NCBI RefSeq assembly: GCF_002368295.1 | Contig: NZ_AP018248.1 | Location: 7,085,323-7,149,322, forward strand | DNA from: Tolypothrix tenuis PCC 7101 | GTDB lineage: Bacteria > Cyanobacteriota > Cyanobacteriia > Cyanobacteriales > Nostocaceae | DNA: 64,000 bases | Direction: 5' to 3' | Shown: in pieces, positions 9,766 through 18,736 of the stretch | How positions within the stretch are numbered: position 1 is the stretch's first letter | Layout of the letters: the number at the start of each line of letters is the position of its first letter | Made by a program: the position numbers and the translations under genes | Notes under the pieces: model-generated | Database searches by the model: none | What the model was told of the DNA's origin: nothing | Seen by the model: the letters and a program-made list of their open reading frames with translations, nothing else

Positions 9766-9771
9766 TCCGGA
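9766..9771 (-). promoter_or_regulatory. TCCGGA hexamer, DIF1-type promoter element of patX
   Basis: The palindrome TCCGGA lies 57 bp before the patX ATG, in the 109-bp gap between the FAD oxidoreductase stop and patX. In Anabaena, TCCGGA in the -35 region marks promoters induced in differentiating cells in a HetR-dependent way (DIF1 class, e.g. nsiR1). Position and spacing fit, with transcription starting roughly 20-25 bp before the ATG. No strong TATAAT can be assigned with certainty. Functional assignment is inference from the motif and its location. Confidence 0.6.
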
Positions 9772-9818
9772 CAATTCCCTAAAACGTGTTTTTTTTTACT
9801 GAATAAAAATCAACTTTA

Positions 9819-11585
9819 TTAAATCACAAGATGTTCCACTAGTATCCAATTACCAGCCGAGTTCAAGCGACCGTAAACTGTTACCAATTGCCCATCTAGA
9901 CAAGCTTTTAGTTGTTCATCAATGTGCGATCGCAAGGTTACAAGCTGCCAAATCTGCTTTTGATGTGTTGTTGGTGTCATAATGCGAAATCTGTAATCTT
10001 GCTGATGCTGGCGATGAAATACACCTGTAACGCAATTACTCAACCGTGATAACACTGTATTTACTGACTCGTAATTACACGTAGATGATATTAAGCCAGG
10101 ACAGTTACCATCAGGCGGATAGCTGGCAGGATTGTGGAGATAATTTATTTGCGACCGTATCCACTGAGGATGAGCCAGTGTTGAATTGAACAACGGGATA
10201 ATTGCCGTAGGCGATCGCTTGTCTTCTAATAAAGCCATTTGTAGCGCCCTCACTGGTAAATTGCGCGGTTGACAGTTCAACTCAACGCACATAGCCGCAG
10301 CCATTCCCGCAGCTTGACCAATACCCATCACCACAGGTTGCAATCGAGTTGCGCCATTCGCAATATGGGAAACGGAAATGTTCTTTTCACAGACTAAAAA
10401 GCCGTCTGTAGTGACAGGAACCAGGCTGCTGTAGGGAATTGTGAAGGGTGTCCCTGTCCAACGTCCTCCCCAACGAATCGATTTAGGTTGCAGGGGAAAG
10501 TTAAAGCCTGGGTAATGGTGGTCATTAGGATAGTTAGCGATCGCGATTGCATCTATATTTAATGATGCTACTTGACCCCCAGGCACAGGCAAAATATCCA
10601 GTTCGGTAATCGTTGTCATTCCCACCAAGCGCCGACTTTCCCGGTAATAGGGATGCAAAGCAAAAGCTGTGGGTGAATGGGGAAACACCTGTTTTGCTAA
10701 ACCGTAGCGCCTACCAACCTGATTTTGAATGTAATGGGCAAAATTTTGGCTATGCCAGCATGATTCTTGGATATACTCATGTCTACTCGCTTTTGACTCT
10801 ATTAGCCGTCCTAACCCTTCACCATAGTCATTACCGCATATAGGCCAATTGAGCATCAATAGACCGCCAGGTAAACGCCCATAATTTAAAAATTGTTCTG
10901 CACCATAACCATCCCAAGCACCTGCAAATTGCGATGGATCGTAATTCGGCGCTGGGGGAATTTCTGGGGCGATATCTGTCCCAAAATCTTGCATTAGCAC
11001 CACCCCTGTTGGCGCTTGTATAGGGTATTTTTCTGTTACAGAATTAGGCGACTCTGGGGCGCTAGGTTCTCCCCATTGCGATCGCCATTCCCAACCCCAA
11101 CGAAAAGGTATTTCAGCCAAAGCCAATAAATCGCCTAATTCTGTCCCATCGAGAGTAATTTTGGCTTTAACAATAAAATCGCTAAACCGAACCCCAGTTA
11201 CATAACTTCCCTCACGCAATACCTCTAAGGGAACTTCCCCCTCAATCCAATGCAGATTTGCTAATTCCTGCACCCAATCTGCGAAAATCTGCGCCCCAAC
11301 TCGCGGATCGAAACTAAAAAAGCTTACCCAGCTATGATCTAAACCTTCTGGCTGACGTTGCTGCAATTCTCGTAAAAATTCGCCCCACAACCCCGTCTGA
11401 AACGCTTCTAATTCATTTCCGTCAGGAACAGATACCCCGGCTGAGGTTAACATTCCCCCCAACCAAGCAAACTCACTCACCAGGATAGTTTTCGCCCCAC
11501 GCCGCGCCGCTTGAATCGCTGCTGCTGTACCGCCAACTCCCCCACCCACAACTAAAACATCAGCTTGATATACCTGATTCAGCAT
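9819..11585 (-). CDS. FAD-dependent oxidoreductase
   Basis: The 588-residue protein begins with a Rossmann dinucleotide-binding motif (VLVVGGGVGGTAAAIQAARRG, residues about 10-30, followed by acidic/hydrophobic ILVSEFAWLGG). This resembles the FAD_oxidored family (flavoproteins related to succinate dehydrogenase/fumarate reductase flavoproteins). A later IANGATRLQPVVMGIGQAAGMAAAM segment is the usual second FAD contact. The substrate is unknown. The C-terminal 130 residues are less typical and may be a separate domain. There is no signal peptide. Its stop codon is 109 bp before patX on the same strand; the DIF1 hexamer in that gap suggests that patX has its own promoter. Confidence 0.8.
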   Translation of the reverse strand: MLNQVYQADVLVVGGGVGGTAAAIQAARRGAKTILVSEFAWLGGMLTSAGVSVPDGNELEAFQTGLWGEFLRELQQRQPEGLDHSWVSFFSFDPRVGAQIFADWVQELANLHWIEGEVPLEVLREGSYVTGVRFSDFIVKAKITLDGTELGDLLALAEIPFRWGWEWRSQWGEPSAPESPNSVTEKYPIQAPTGVVLMQDFGTDIAPEIPPAPNYDPSQFAGAWDGYGAEQFLNYGRLPGGLLMLNWPICGNDYGEGLGRLIESKASRHEYIQESCWHSQNFAHYIQNQVGRRYGLAKQVFPHSPTAFALHPYYRESRRLVGMTTITELDILPVPGGQVASLNIDAIAIANYPNDHHYPGFNFPLQPKSIRWGGRWTGTPFTIPYSSLVPVTTDGFLVCEKNISVSHIANGATRLQPVVMGIGQAAGMAAAMCVELNCQPRNLPVRALQMALLEDKRSPTAIIPLFNSTLAHPQWIRSQINYLHNPASYPPDGNCPGLISSTCNYESVNTVLSRLSNCVTGVFHRQHQQDYRFRIMTPTTHQKQIWQLVTLRSHIDEQLKACLDGQLVTVYGRLNSAGNWILVEHLVI

Positions 11586-11739
11586 CGATCAACCTCACTG
11601 GAATATACCCAGTTAGGCTACATCAGATAAGGTAGTTTTAATATTTTTTACCTTTGCAGTATAGATAGGTGCTAGGGATTTGTTTCGTTTATTGCGTTTG
11701 TGTATTACAATAAAAACAAAATCTCAGCTAAGGCTCTTT

Positions 11740-12323
11740 ATGAATACTTTCGTATCTAACCTGAGTTCGGGATAAGCTGAAACCCTCATTACACCGTTGC
11801 TTGATTCTAGGATATTTCAACGTGCTTGCGTTGTTTCAGACATTTAAGCTTGAATAAACCTCCTTAACCCGAACTGACGTTATCTAACCAGAACCTGCCT
11901 ATTGATGCCAGTCTGATTAACGAAGCTGAAACTGCAGCAATTCAGAAGCTTGACAACATACTCAATCAGAAAAATAGTCAAGTGAAATTAGTTGCAGACA
12001 ACGTCGAAGAAATGACTATTCCTGATTCTGTACTTCATGTATTACGTCAAGTGGCGCAAGCAATGGCATCAGGTAAAAATGTATCTATAGTTACATACAA
12101 TCCCGAACTGACTACACAACAGGCGGCTGATTTGTTAAATGTGTCGCGTCCCCATCTAATTAAATTATTAGAACAGGGTGAACTTCCTTACATTATGGTA
12201 GGAACTCATAGAAGAGTGAAATTTGAGGATTTAACAAAATATAAACAGGAAAGGGATAGTAAACGTAGACAATTGCTAGATGAATTAATAGCTGAAAGCC
12301 AAGATTTAGGATTTTATGAGTAG
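11740..12323 (+). pseudogene. Excisionase-type HTH antitoxin gene interrupted by a MITE
   Basis: The ATG at 11740 opens MNTFVSNL and hits TAA at codon 12 inside a 119-bp insertion (11762-11880). Deleting the insertion plus one copy of the 9-bp direct repeat TATCTAACC restores one continuous frame of 151 codons: MNTFVSN-QNLPIDASLINEAETA, joining directly to the remaining protein. The rest carries an excisionase/MerR-like helix-turn-helix (TTQQAADLLNVSRPHLIKLL, then GELPYIMVGTHRRVKFEDL), typical of antitoxins paired with PIN toxins. A GTG at 11982 could still yield a 113-residue protein with the whole HTH, so DNA binding might survive. The toxin partner starts 26 bp downstream and is itself broken. 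Confidence 0.85.
11762..11880. mobile_element. MITE-like insertion (119 bp) with 9-bp target duplication
   Basis: The insert is flanked by identical TATCTAACC at 11753-11761 and 11881-11889. Its ends form an imperfect terminal inverted repeat: AGTTCGGG at 11764-11771 against CCCGAACT at 11868-11875, continuing ATAAG against CTTAA. A second inner pairing is CTGAAAC against GTTTCAG (11777-11783 and 11833-11839). It has no coding capacity, so it would need a transposase in trans. Precise in-frame reconstruction of the host gene supports the boundaries. Confidence 0.85.
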
Positions 12324-12349
12324 GGTATTCTGATGATTTACTGAGTATT

Positions 12350-12895
12350 ATGTATCTTGCTGTGCTGGATTCTTGTGTACTGTTCCCTATGTACTTACGA
12401 GACACATTATTGTGTCTGTCTTAGGCTGGGTTATATGTACCATATTGGACGCAAGAAATCCTTGATGGCGCAACTCGTAATCTGGTAAATACAGGTAGAC
12501 TCACAATTACCCAAGCTATGAGACTAGAAGGGAGAATTAAACAAGCTTTTCCCTCAGCACTAATTGTAGTTCCTGAAAATATTGTTCAATTAATGACAAA
12601 TCACCCTAACGATCGCCATGTTCTGGCTGCTGCTGTGGTAGCTAAGGCTAATATCATTGTCACCTCAAACTTGAAGCATTTTCAAGATCGGGATTTAGCA
12701 CCTTGGCAAATCCAAGCCAAATCTCCAGATGAGTTTTTAACTGAATTATATTATCTCTATCCAGAACAAGTGATTGAGGTGTTACAGCTACAGTCTCAAA
12801 GTCTCAAAAAGCCACCTATGAGTTTTATTGAGCTTCTAGAATTACTCAGTAGAGAAGCACCAAGATTTACAAGCAATATTAAATCCCAAATTTGA
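12350..12895 (+). pseudogene. PIN-domain toxin gene with in-frame TAG
   Basis: Reading from the ATG at 12350 gives MYLAVLDSCVLFPMYLRDTL, the start of a PIN-fold ribonuclease with the catalytic Asp7. TAG at 12422-12424 (codon 25) interrupts it, then the same frame continues AGLYVPYWTQEILDGATRNL through to the stop at 12893-12895. The downstream part includes NDRHVLAAAVVAKANIIVTS, containing the later PIN acidic residue and T/S-N motif. Full length would be 181 residues. A GAG or other sense codon to TAG substitution is the simplest explanation. An internal ATG at 12518 could give 125 residues lacking Asp7 and hence inactive. The upstream antitoxin is also disrupted. Confidence 0.85.
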
Positions 12896-12954
12896 TAGGT
12901 TAACTTTGACCAGTAAATGTTACATCTAGTAACGTTGAGCGGTGAAAAATCAAC

Positions 12955-14001
12955 GTGAAAGCACAGGTATTTAGAGGCGTAAATCAACTTTCCTACGAAG
13001 AAATCCCAGTACCGACTCTGGAACCGGATGAAGTGCTGGTTAAGGTGGGGGTAGTAGGGTTGTGTCAATCAGATATTAAAAAAATTCGTTATCCCTTGTA
13101 CGAACCCCCGCGCATTTTTGGACATGAAACGGCGGGTACGATCGCATCTGTGGGTGCTGATGTGAAAAATTGGCAAGTAGGACAAAGGGTGGCGGTAATG
13201 CACCATATCCCCTGTATGCGTTGCGCTTACTGCCTTAATGAAAATTATTCCATGTGTGATGTTTATAAAAACATCTCGACTACGGCAGGATTTAACGCCA
13301 GTGGCGGTGGTTTTGCGGAATATGTCAAAGTACCAGGACATATTGTGCAAAATGGCGGCTTAATTCCCATCCCCGATGATATCAGTTTTGAAGCAGCGAG
13401 TTTTGTTGAGCCGACTAATTGCTGTTTAAAAGCAGTCAAAAAAGCGCAAATTGCACCGGGACAAACGGTATTAATCACAGGTGCAGGGCCGATTGGTTTA
13501 ATGTTTATTATGTTGGTGAAGCATTTCGGTGGGAGGGCGATCGCTACCGATTTACTACCCTCTAGAATTGAAAAGGCTTTAAATGTCGGTGCAGAAGCGG
13601 CTTTTGATGCGCGTGATGCCGATTTACCTGCAAAAATTCAAGCTATCACTGGTGGTTTGGGTGTAGATGTTACCTTACTCGCCGTACCTAGCGAAAAAGC
13701 CTTCTTTCAAGCTTTAGATTGCACTCGTAAAGGTGGTAAAATTCTGTTTTTTGCGGAATTTCCCGACGAAATCGAAATTCCCGTCAATCCCAATATTTTA
13801 TATCGCCGCGAAATCGACTTAATGGGCAGTTATAGCTCATCCTACCGCTTACAAAATCTCTCAGCCGATATCGTCTTTAATCGCCGGATTGATGTAGAAG
13901 CCTTAATTAGTGATCGCTATCCTCTACAAGATTTATCACAAGCTGTAGAACAAGCGATCGCACCCAAACCAGACACCTATAAAATTTTAATTTATCCCTA
14001 A
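12955..14001 (+). CDS. Zinc-dependent alcohol dehydrogenase (MDR superfamily)
   Basis: The 348-residue protein has a GroES-like domain with catalytic-zinc ligands Cys37 (GLCQSD) and His57-Glu58 (GHE), and the structural-zinc cysteines 87, 90, 93 and 101 (CMRCAYC then C). A Rossmann NAD(P)-binding motif, TGAGPIGLMFIML, lies near residue 175. It resembles the threonine/sorbitol dehydrogenase branch; the substrate is unknown. Start is the GTG at 12955, giving MKAQVFRG, usual for the family. The heptamer arrays at 14011-14103 follow its stop codon. Confidence 0.87.
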   Translation: MKAQVFRGVNQLSYEEIPVPTLEPDEVLVKVGVVGLCQSDIKKIRYPLYEPPRIFGHETAGTIASVGADVKNWQVGQRVAVMHHIPCMRCAYCLNENYSMCDVYKNISTTAGFNASGGGFAEYVKVPGHIVQNGGLIPIPDDISFEAASFVEPTNCCLKAVKKAQIAPGQTVLITGAGPIGLMFIMLVKHFGGRAIATDLLPSRIEKALNVGAEAAFDARDADLPAKIQAITGGLGVDVTLLAVPSEKAFFQALDCTRKGGKILFFAEFPDEIEIPVNPNILYRREIDLMGSYSSSYRLQNLSADIVFNRRIDVEALISDRYPLQDLSQAVEQAIAPKPDTYKILIYP

Positions 14002-14010
14002 TGGTCATTA

Positions 14011-14103
14011 GTCAGTTGTCAGTTGTCAGTTGCCAGAGGTAACAGTCAACAGTCAACAGTCAACCGTCAACAGTCAACCGTCAACCGTCAACCGTCAACC
14101 ATC
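14011..14103. repeat. Heptamer repeats (GTCAGTT)3 and (AACAGTC/AACCGTC)9
   Basis: Three GTCAGTT units occupy 14011-14031 and nine AAC[A/C]GTC-type units occupy 14041-14103, ending 4 bp before the ATG of the phosphate permease. The two arrays are near-complements (GTCAGTT versus AACTGAC-like order), so they could pair in RNA. A frame from TTG at 14030 reads through the array but is best explained by the repeat lacking stop codons. Confidence 0.9.
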
Positions 14104-14107
14104 AAAA

Positions 14108-15418
14108 ATGCCCATCACCCTCATAATCGTCGCCCTACTCGCCTTCTATGTCGCCTTTAACCTTGGCGCTAACGATGTTGCTAACGCAATGGGAACTTCT
14201 GTTGGTTCTAAGGCTGTAACTTTAAAACAGGCTTTAATAATTGCTGGGGTGTTAGAGTTTGCGGGTGCGGTATTGTTTGGACAAGAGGTAACGGAAACTC
14301 TCGCCACAAAAGTGGCTAATCCGGCTTTATTTGCGGCTACACCGCAAGTTTTAGTGCTGGGGATGGTGACGGTGTTATTAGCCTCTGGGGTGTGGCTACA
14401 AATCGCCACATCGCGGGGGTTACCTGTATCTTCCTCCCATGCGGTTGTCGGTGCGATCGCAGGTTTTAGTTGGGTAGCTTTGGGAGTCGGTGCAATTGAT
14501 TGGTCATCCATTGGCTCAATTACCATTGGCTGGATTTTAACGCCATTAATTAGTGGTGCGATCGCGGCTTTATTCTATAGTCAAATCAAGCGCTGGATTT
14601 TAGACCAACCAAATCAGCTGGTGCAGTTAAATGAGTGGCTTCCTTGGTTGAGTACTTTACTCATAGGCACATTTGGCGTGATTGTCTTACCATCGCTGAC
14701 TCAACCTTTAAGCAATTTTTTAATTAATCAAGTTGGCTTAAAACTCCCAGCTTACGATATCCCCATCTTCACTGGTGCAGTAGCCGCAGTTGGACTCACC
14801 TTCTATAGCTGGAACCAATTAGAACATAAATCCCCAGTCCCCAGTCCCCAGTCCCCAGTCCCCAATCCCCAATCCCCAATCCCCAGTCCCCAATCCCCAA
14901 TCCCCAACCCCACCGAACGCTTATTTGCTCGCTTCCAATTACTCAGCGCTTGCTTTGTCGCCTTTGCTCATGGTTCTAATGATGTGGGGAATGCGATCGC
15001 TCCTTTAGCTGCGATCGTTTATATTAATCAGACTGGCAGCGTACCGATAAATGATATTACCATCCCCTTATGGATTTTAATCCTTGGTGGTATCGGCATT
15101 GTGGGGGGTTTAGCCATCTGGGGTAAAAAAGTCATTGCCACTATTGGCGAAAATATTATTTCTTTGCAACCTAGTAGTGGCTTCTGTGCGGAACTCGCAA
15201 CTGCCACGACTATATTACTTGCCTCTCGTTTAGGGTTACCTGTATCCACCTCTCACGCTCTTGTGGGTGGTGTAGTTGGCATTGGACTAGTACAAAATAT
15301 CAAATCGATTCAATTCCAAACCCTCAAAGGAATTGCTGCTGCATGGGTAATTACAGTTCCCGCGAGTGCAGTTCTCAGCGCCGCTATATTTAGTCTTGTC
15401 CGGATGATTTTTCTGTGA
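14108..15418 (+). CDS. PiT-family inorganic phosphate permease
   Basis: A multi-span membrane protein of about 436 residues with the two PiT signatures: NLGANDVANAMGTSVGS near the N-terminus and FAHGSNDVGNAIAPLAA in the second half. The paired SSSHAVVGA and STSHALVGG motifs also fit. The family imports phosphate (often as metal phosphate) using the H+ or Na+ gradient. I start at the ATG at 14108 (MPITLIIVAL); the in-frame TTG at 14030 would only add residues encoded by heptamer repeats. Oddity: the linker between the two halves (about residues 240-267) is encoded by an 11-unit heptamer array giving a Ser/Pro/Gln repeat. Confidence 0.92.
   Translation: MPITLIIVALLAFYVAFNLGANDVANAMGTSVGSKAVTLKQALIIAGVLEFAGAVLFGQEVTETLATKVANPALFAATPQVLVLGMVTVLLASGVWLQIATSRGLPVSSSHAVVGAIAGFSWVALGVGAIDWSSIGSITIGWILTPLISGAIAALFYSQIKRWILDQPNQLVQLNEWLPWLSTLLIGTFGVIVLPSLTQPLSNFLINQVGLKLPAYDIPIFTGAVAAVGLTFYSWNQLEHKSPVPSPQSPVPNPQSPIPSPQSPIPNPTERLFARFQLLSACFVAFAHGSNDVGNAIAPLAAIVYINQTGSVPINDITIPLWILILGGIGIVGGLAIWGKKVIATIGENIISLQPSSGFCAELATATTILLASRLGLPVSTSHALVGGVVGIGLVQNIKSIQFQTLKGIAAAWVITVPASAVLSAAIFSLVRMIFL
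14832..14908 (+). repeat. Heptamer array (CCCCAGT/CCCCAAT)11 inside the PiT permease gene
   Basis: Eleven heptamers (77 bp) lie within the coding frame and are translated as a 7-residue period (SPVPSPQ, SPVPNPQ, SPIPSPQ). The repeat is open in all three frames in this direction. Because one unit is 7 bp, gain or loss of one or two units would shift the frame and remove the second transporter half. It sits in the hydrophilic linker between the two PiT halves, where extra length is tolerated. Confidence 0.95.
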
Positions 15419-16358
15419 AAATCACCCTAAATTTTCCTATTAGGCAGTTACAGTTAAATCAGATATCTCTAACTTTTAATTTGTAAATTTTTCGCAACAT
15501 TTATTTTTAGTAGAATTCCCTATTTTTAGCCTTTTTTTCTAAATTTATACCTAAATTTTTAGGCATCAGGTATAAGGTATTTAATCAAAAAACTGCAAAA
15601 ATTGGGATAAATATTTGTAATTTTCCTGATTGCAGGCATTCAGAAATAAATCGCGTTATAACCGATGAGATGATATCATTTAATTTTTAATAAATATAGA
15701 TAAACGCTCCTGCGAGCGAATTTTTGCAGAATGGTGATTAATTCACTAAAATATATTCCAGAGGTCAGCAATAATTTTAATTTACGCCGACAAATAATTT
15801 AATCTCATTCAGAAATATAAACTGTCTCGTAAGTTACATTACACCATAATTTAGACATAACTCTAACAGTTTAGCTCGCCTGATGCTAGCCCAGTAGTCC
15901 TTCACAATTTTTTGACAATTACTAATCGCACAAAAAGAATATGTATTGATTTGGAGTAAAAATTTTTCTCCCGAAACAATCCTGCTCAAAAGCATGGATG
16001 ATTGAATTAATACTTCTGTGCGGAAGTCAACAAAAGCCTGCGTGTTGAGTCGCCCAACTTAATCGTGACTTGTGACACTGATGGTTGTGGCTCATAGGAT
16101 GGCAATTTAATTTACTTCCCAATGTAAAAAAACAGAGGATATTTATACTAGTAATGCTGCAAGAAACACAGTTTATTCAGCTATGAGTAAAATTATTCTC
16201 TTTGCCAACTCTGTGTTCAGCATGACAAAATTACGTTGATATGCGTAAGTCCTGTTAAAATTTTTGGTTTATCAAAGAAGGTACAAAAAATTAGTATGAG
16301 TGCCAAGCAGTTATGCGGGAAGCAGCTTTATTGTCAAGGTGTTAGAGGTTAAAAGCTC
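15419..16358. other. Long AT-rich intergenic region
   Basis: This 940-bp gap holds no convincing gene. A short stem, CCTAAA/TTTAGG at 15551-15564, with an outer TATACCT/AGGTATA pair, follows a T run and may terminate the permease transcript. The 3' part should contain the promoter of the coiled-coil/DMT gene. I see no tandem repeat or known RNA. Confidence 0.5.
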
Positions 16359-18602
16359 ATGGGGCGATTTGAGAAGCAACCAGACAGAGCCAGAGGTGAT
16401 TTATCCAGAGCAGCCGAAAATGCTCTGTGGGCTGTGGTTGAAGACTTGGAAAATCTTCAACAGCACGTACTGCGATCGTTACAGGAAGAAGTAAAGCGAC
16501 TTCAGGCGGAGAAAAACCGTTTAGGAGATGACATTCAACGGCTGCAGGAAGAAAAAGAACAGTTACAACAGGTACGCCAAATCACCGAGCAGCAGGTGTT
16601 AATCCGTCAGTTAGCAGAAGCTTTGGCGAAACATATCTCTTCTCAACTGCAATCCTCTCTGACAACTTTAGCTAACGAAGCCATAGAAAGTAATTCTTCC
16701 CAAAGAGCTGCATTAGGGGCAAGCCAGACAGATAATGGTGAAAAAGTAGAGCAAATGCTTGGCTCTTTGGATGATACTCTCACCATTACTTTTAACTCAT
16801 TGCAACAAGAGTTAAAGAATTATCAAAGCAATATTTCTCAGCAGTTGTCTCGGATGCAGAATCAACAACAGCAAGGGGAATACATAATAGCAGAGTTAAT
16901 TAATCGGTTGCAAGGTCTGGAAAAAACCATTGCCAAAACTCCCCTCACAACAGTACAAGTATCACCACCTACTGTTTTGCAACCTGCTCAAGAGCCAGCA
17001 CCTACAGTATCATTACCTACCATCCTGCAACCTGCTGAAACACCAGTAGCGAAAGTATCACCCCCCACAGTGTTGCAACCTGCCCAAGAACAAAAAAGTT
17101 CATGGGAAAGTTATTCACAACCAGCAGGAATCAATAGCCAAGCTGTCGAACCACTTAATACTATCCCTGTAGAGGGTTCACAAAATCAAACTACATCACA
17201 GTCAGAGTTTGAGGCGCAACAAGCAGACGCATCTTTAAAAGAAAACGAAAATGAAACGGAACCAATGTCTTTTCGTTCTAGTTACTTCGTTGAAAGCGAA
17301 ATGACGGCGGAACCCACTGTTCCCTCACCAGAAGCTACACCTCCACCATCAACAAGTAACGCTGATGAGGAGGAAATTTCCGTTTTCTTTAATAGCTTAT
17401 CGGAAAGAGAAACTCAACCAGAGGAAACACCAGCGCCATTCACCAGCAACTCAGATGAGCCAATTTCTGTGCTTTCTAATAACTTATCAGAGAGCGAAAA
17501 TCAGCCGGAACCTGTGGTGCGATCGCCCAAGCAGGAAATCAAACCACCATCGCTGAATTTATCTAACTCCTCTAAGTTATCAACCATCCAAATAGGTTTC
17601 TTGCTGATAGTATTGTCAGCAGTGGTGTCATCACTTTATAACGTCGCGATTAAAGTGATTTTCCAAGATGGGGCGATATTGGGAGTAGTTGAAGTAAATC
17701 GCTTACTTGTGCCAACTTTAGGCAACACACTGTTAATTTTAATGTTGCGCTTGCTGGTGGTTGTACCATTAATGTTACTTTTAGCGCCGATGATGCATCC
17801 ACCAGTCTGGCAAGACTTGCAAAATTTGTTTGCTTCATTCAAAGGAAACTCTAATCCAGATAATTCCAAAACCAGGAAGGTTTTGCAGTTATCAATTGCT
17901 AGCGGATGCTTTTTGTTTTTATCGCAAGTATTGATATATGTTGCTATCGGCCAAGTTACCACAGGGATGGCGATCGCACTTTTCTTTATCTATCCGCTAA
18001 TTAGCAGTCTTTTGGCTTGGTTACTATTCCGCGATCGCCCTAATGTATTCCGTTATGGGGCAATGGGCGCGCTGTTCTGCGGAGAATTACTAGTGTTAGG
18101 TGGTGCTACTAGTTCAACTCTAGGTAATGTTCCCTTGGGAAGTACCACCGCAATTATGTCGGGAATCGCTTTTGCTGTTTACGTCATCCTCACAAGAATC
18201 TGCGCTAGTAAAGTGCATCCAGTATCTTTTACCTTAATTAACTTCGCTACCATGTTGCTGTTAAGCTTCATCGGTTTAATGCTGCCATTACCTGGAGACT
18301 TAGGTTTAGTATTTAATCCTAATAAGTTGTTAGAAATTATTTTAAGTGCATTTATTTTGGGTGTACTAACTCTCTTTGGTTATGTAGTTAATAATGTTGG
18401 TATCCGGCAACTTGGTGCTATCCGTTCTGCAATTATCGGAGCTAGTGTGCCATTCCTTACTGTAATTTTTGCTGGGTTGCTCATTCAAGAAAATTTAGAA
18501 GTAGAACAAATTTTGGGAGTGCTATTAGTGACATTTGGAGCAGCAGCTTTTAGTTTTGAGAAAATGCGAAATCAACCAAATTCTGCAAATACTGTAAATT
18601 AA
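16359..18602 (+). CDS. Coiled-coil/Pro-rich domain fused to a DMT-superfamily (EamA) transporter
   Basis: The 747-residue protein combines three parts. Residues about 20-90 form a Leu/Glu/Gln-rich coiled coil (LQEEVKRLQAEKNRLGDDIQ). Residues about 160-400 are a low-complexity Pro/Glu/Thr/Ser linker containing repeated PPTVLQPAQE units. Residues about 405-735 carry about ten hydrophobic helices in two EamA-like halves, as in drug/metabolite transporters. The substrate is unknown. Typical EamA carriers are about 300 residues, so the N-terminal 400 are an added cytoplasmic module. Start is the ATG at 16359, with GAGG 12 bases upstream. It lies directly upstream of hetR but separated by 1.15 kb and a hairpin, so co-transcription is unlikely. 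Confidence 0.8.
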   Translation: MGRFEKQPDRARGDLSRAAENALWAVVEDLENLQQHVLRSLQEEVKRLQAEKNRLGDDIQRLQEEKEQLQQVRQITEQQVLIRQLAEALAKHISSQLQSSLTTLANEAIESNSSQRAALGASQTDNGEKVEQMLGSLDDTLTITFNSLQQELKNYQSNISQQLSRMQNQQQQGEYIIAELINRLQGLEKTIAKTPLTTVQVSPPTVLQPAQEPAPTVSLPTILQPAETPVAKVSPPTVLQPAQEQKSSWESYSQPAGINSQAVEPLNTIPVEGSQNQTTSQSEFEAQQADASLKENENETEPMSFRSSYFVESEMTAEPTVPSPEATPPPSTSNADEEEISVFFNSLSERETQPEETPAPFTSNSDEPISVLSNNLSESENQPEPVVRSPKQEIKPPSLNLSNSSKLSTIQIGFLLIVLSAVVSSLYNVAIKVIFQDGAILGVVEVNRLLVPTLGNTLLILMLRLLVVVPLMLLLAPMMHPPVWQDLQNLFASFKGNSNPDNSKTRKVLQLSIASGCFLFLSQVLIYVAIGQVTTGMAIALFFIYPLISSLLAWLLFRDRPNVFRYGAMGALFCGELLVLGGATSSTLGNVPLGSTTAIMSGIAFAVYVILTRICASKVHPVSFTLINFATMLLLSFIGLMLPLPGDLGLVFNPNKLLEIILSAFILGVLTLFGYVVNNVGIRQLGAIRSAIIGASVPFLTVIFAGLLIQENLEVEQILGVLLVTFGAAAFSFEKMRNQPNSANTVN

Positions 18603-18650
18603 ATCGTAACTCTATTACTATCTAATTTCTGAAAGTTTCTTCTATATATA

Positions 18651-18676
18651 TTCCCGAATATTAAATACTTCGGGAA
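18651..18676 (+). terminator. Terminator-like hairpin after the DMT gene
   Basis: Perfect 8-bp stem TTCCCGAA (18651-18658) / TTCGGGAA (18669-18676) with a 10-base loop, 49 bp after the stop codon. There is no long T run after it, so intrinsic termination is plausible but not certain. Confidence 0.5.
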
Positions 18677-18736
18677 TTGGAGCTTGGGTTAGGTTTTAAA
18701 ACTGATACATTTTGAAACCAGAACGCGACAGATGGG

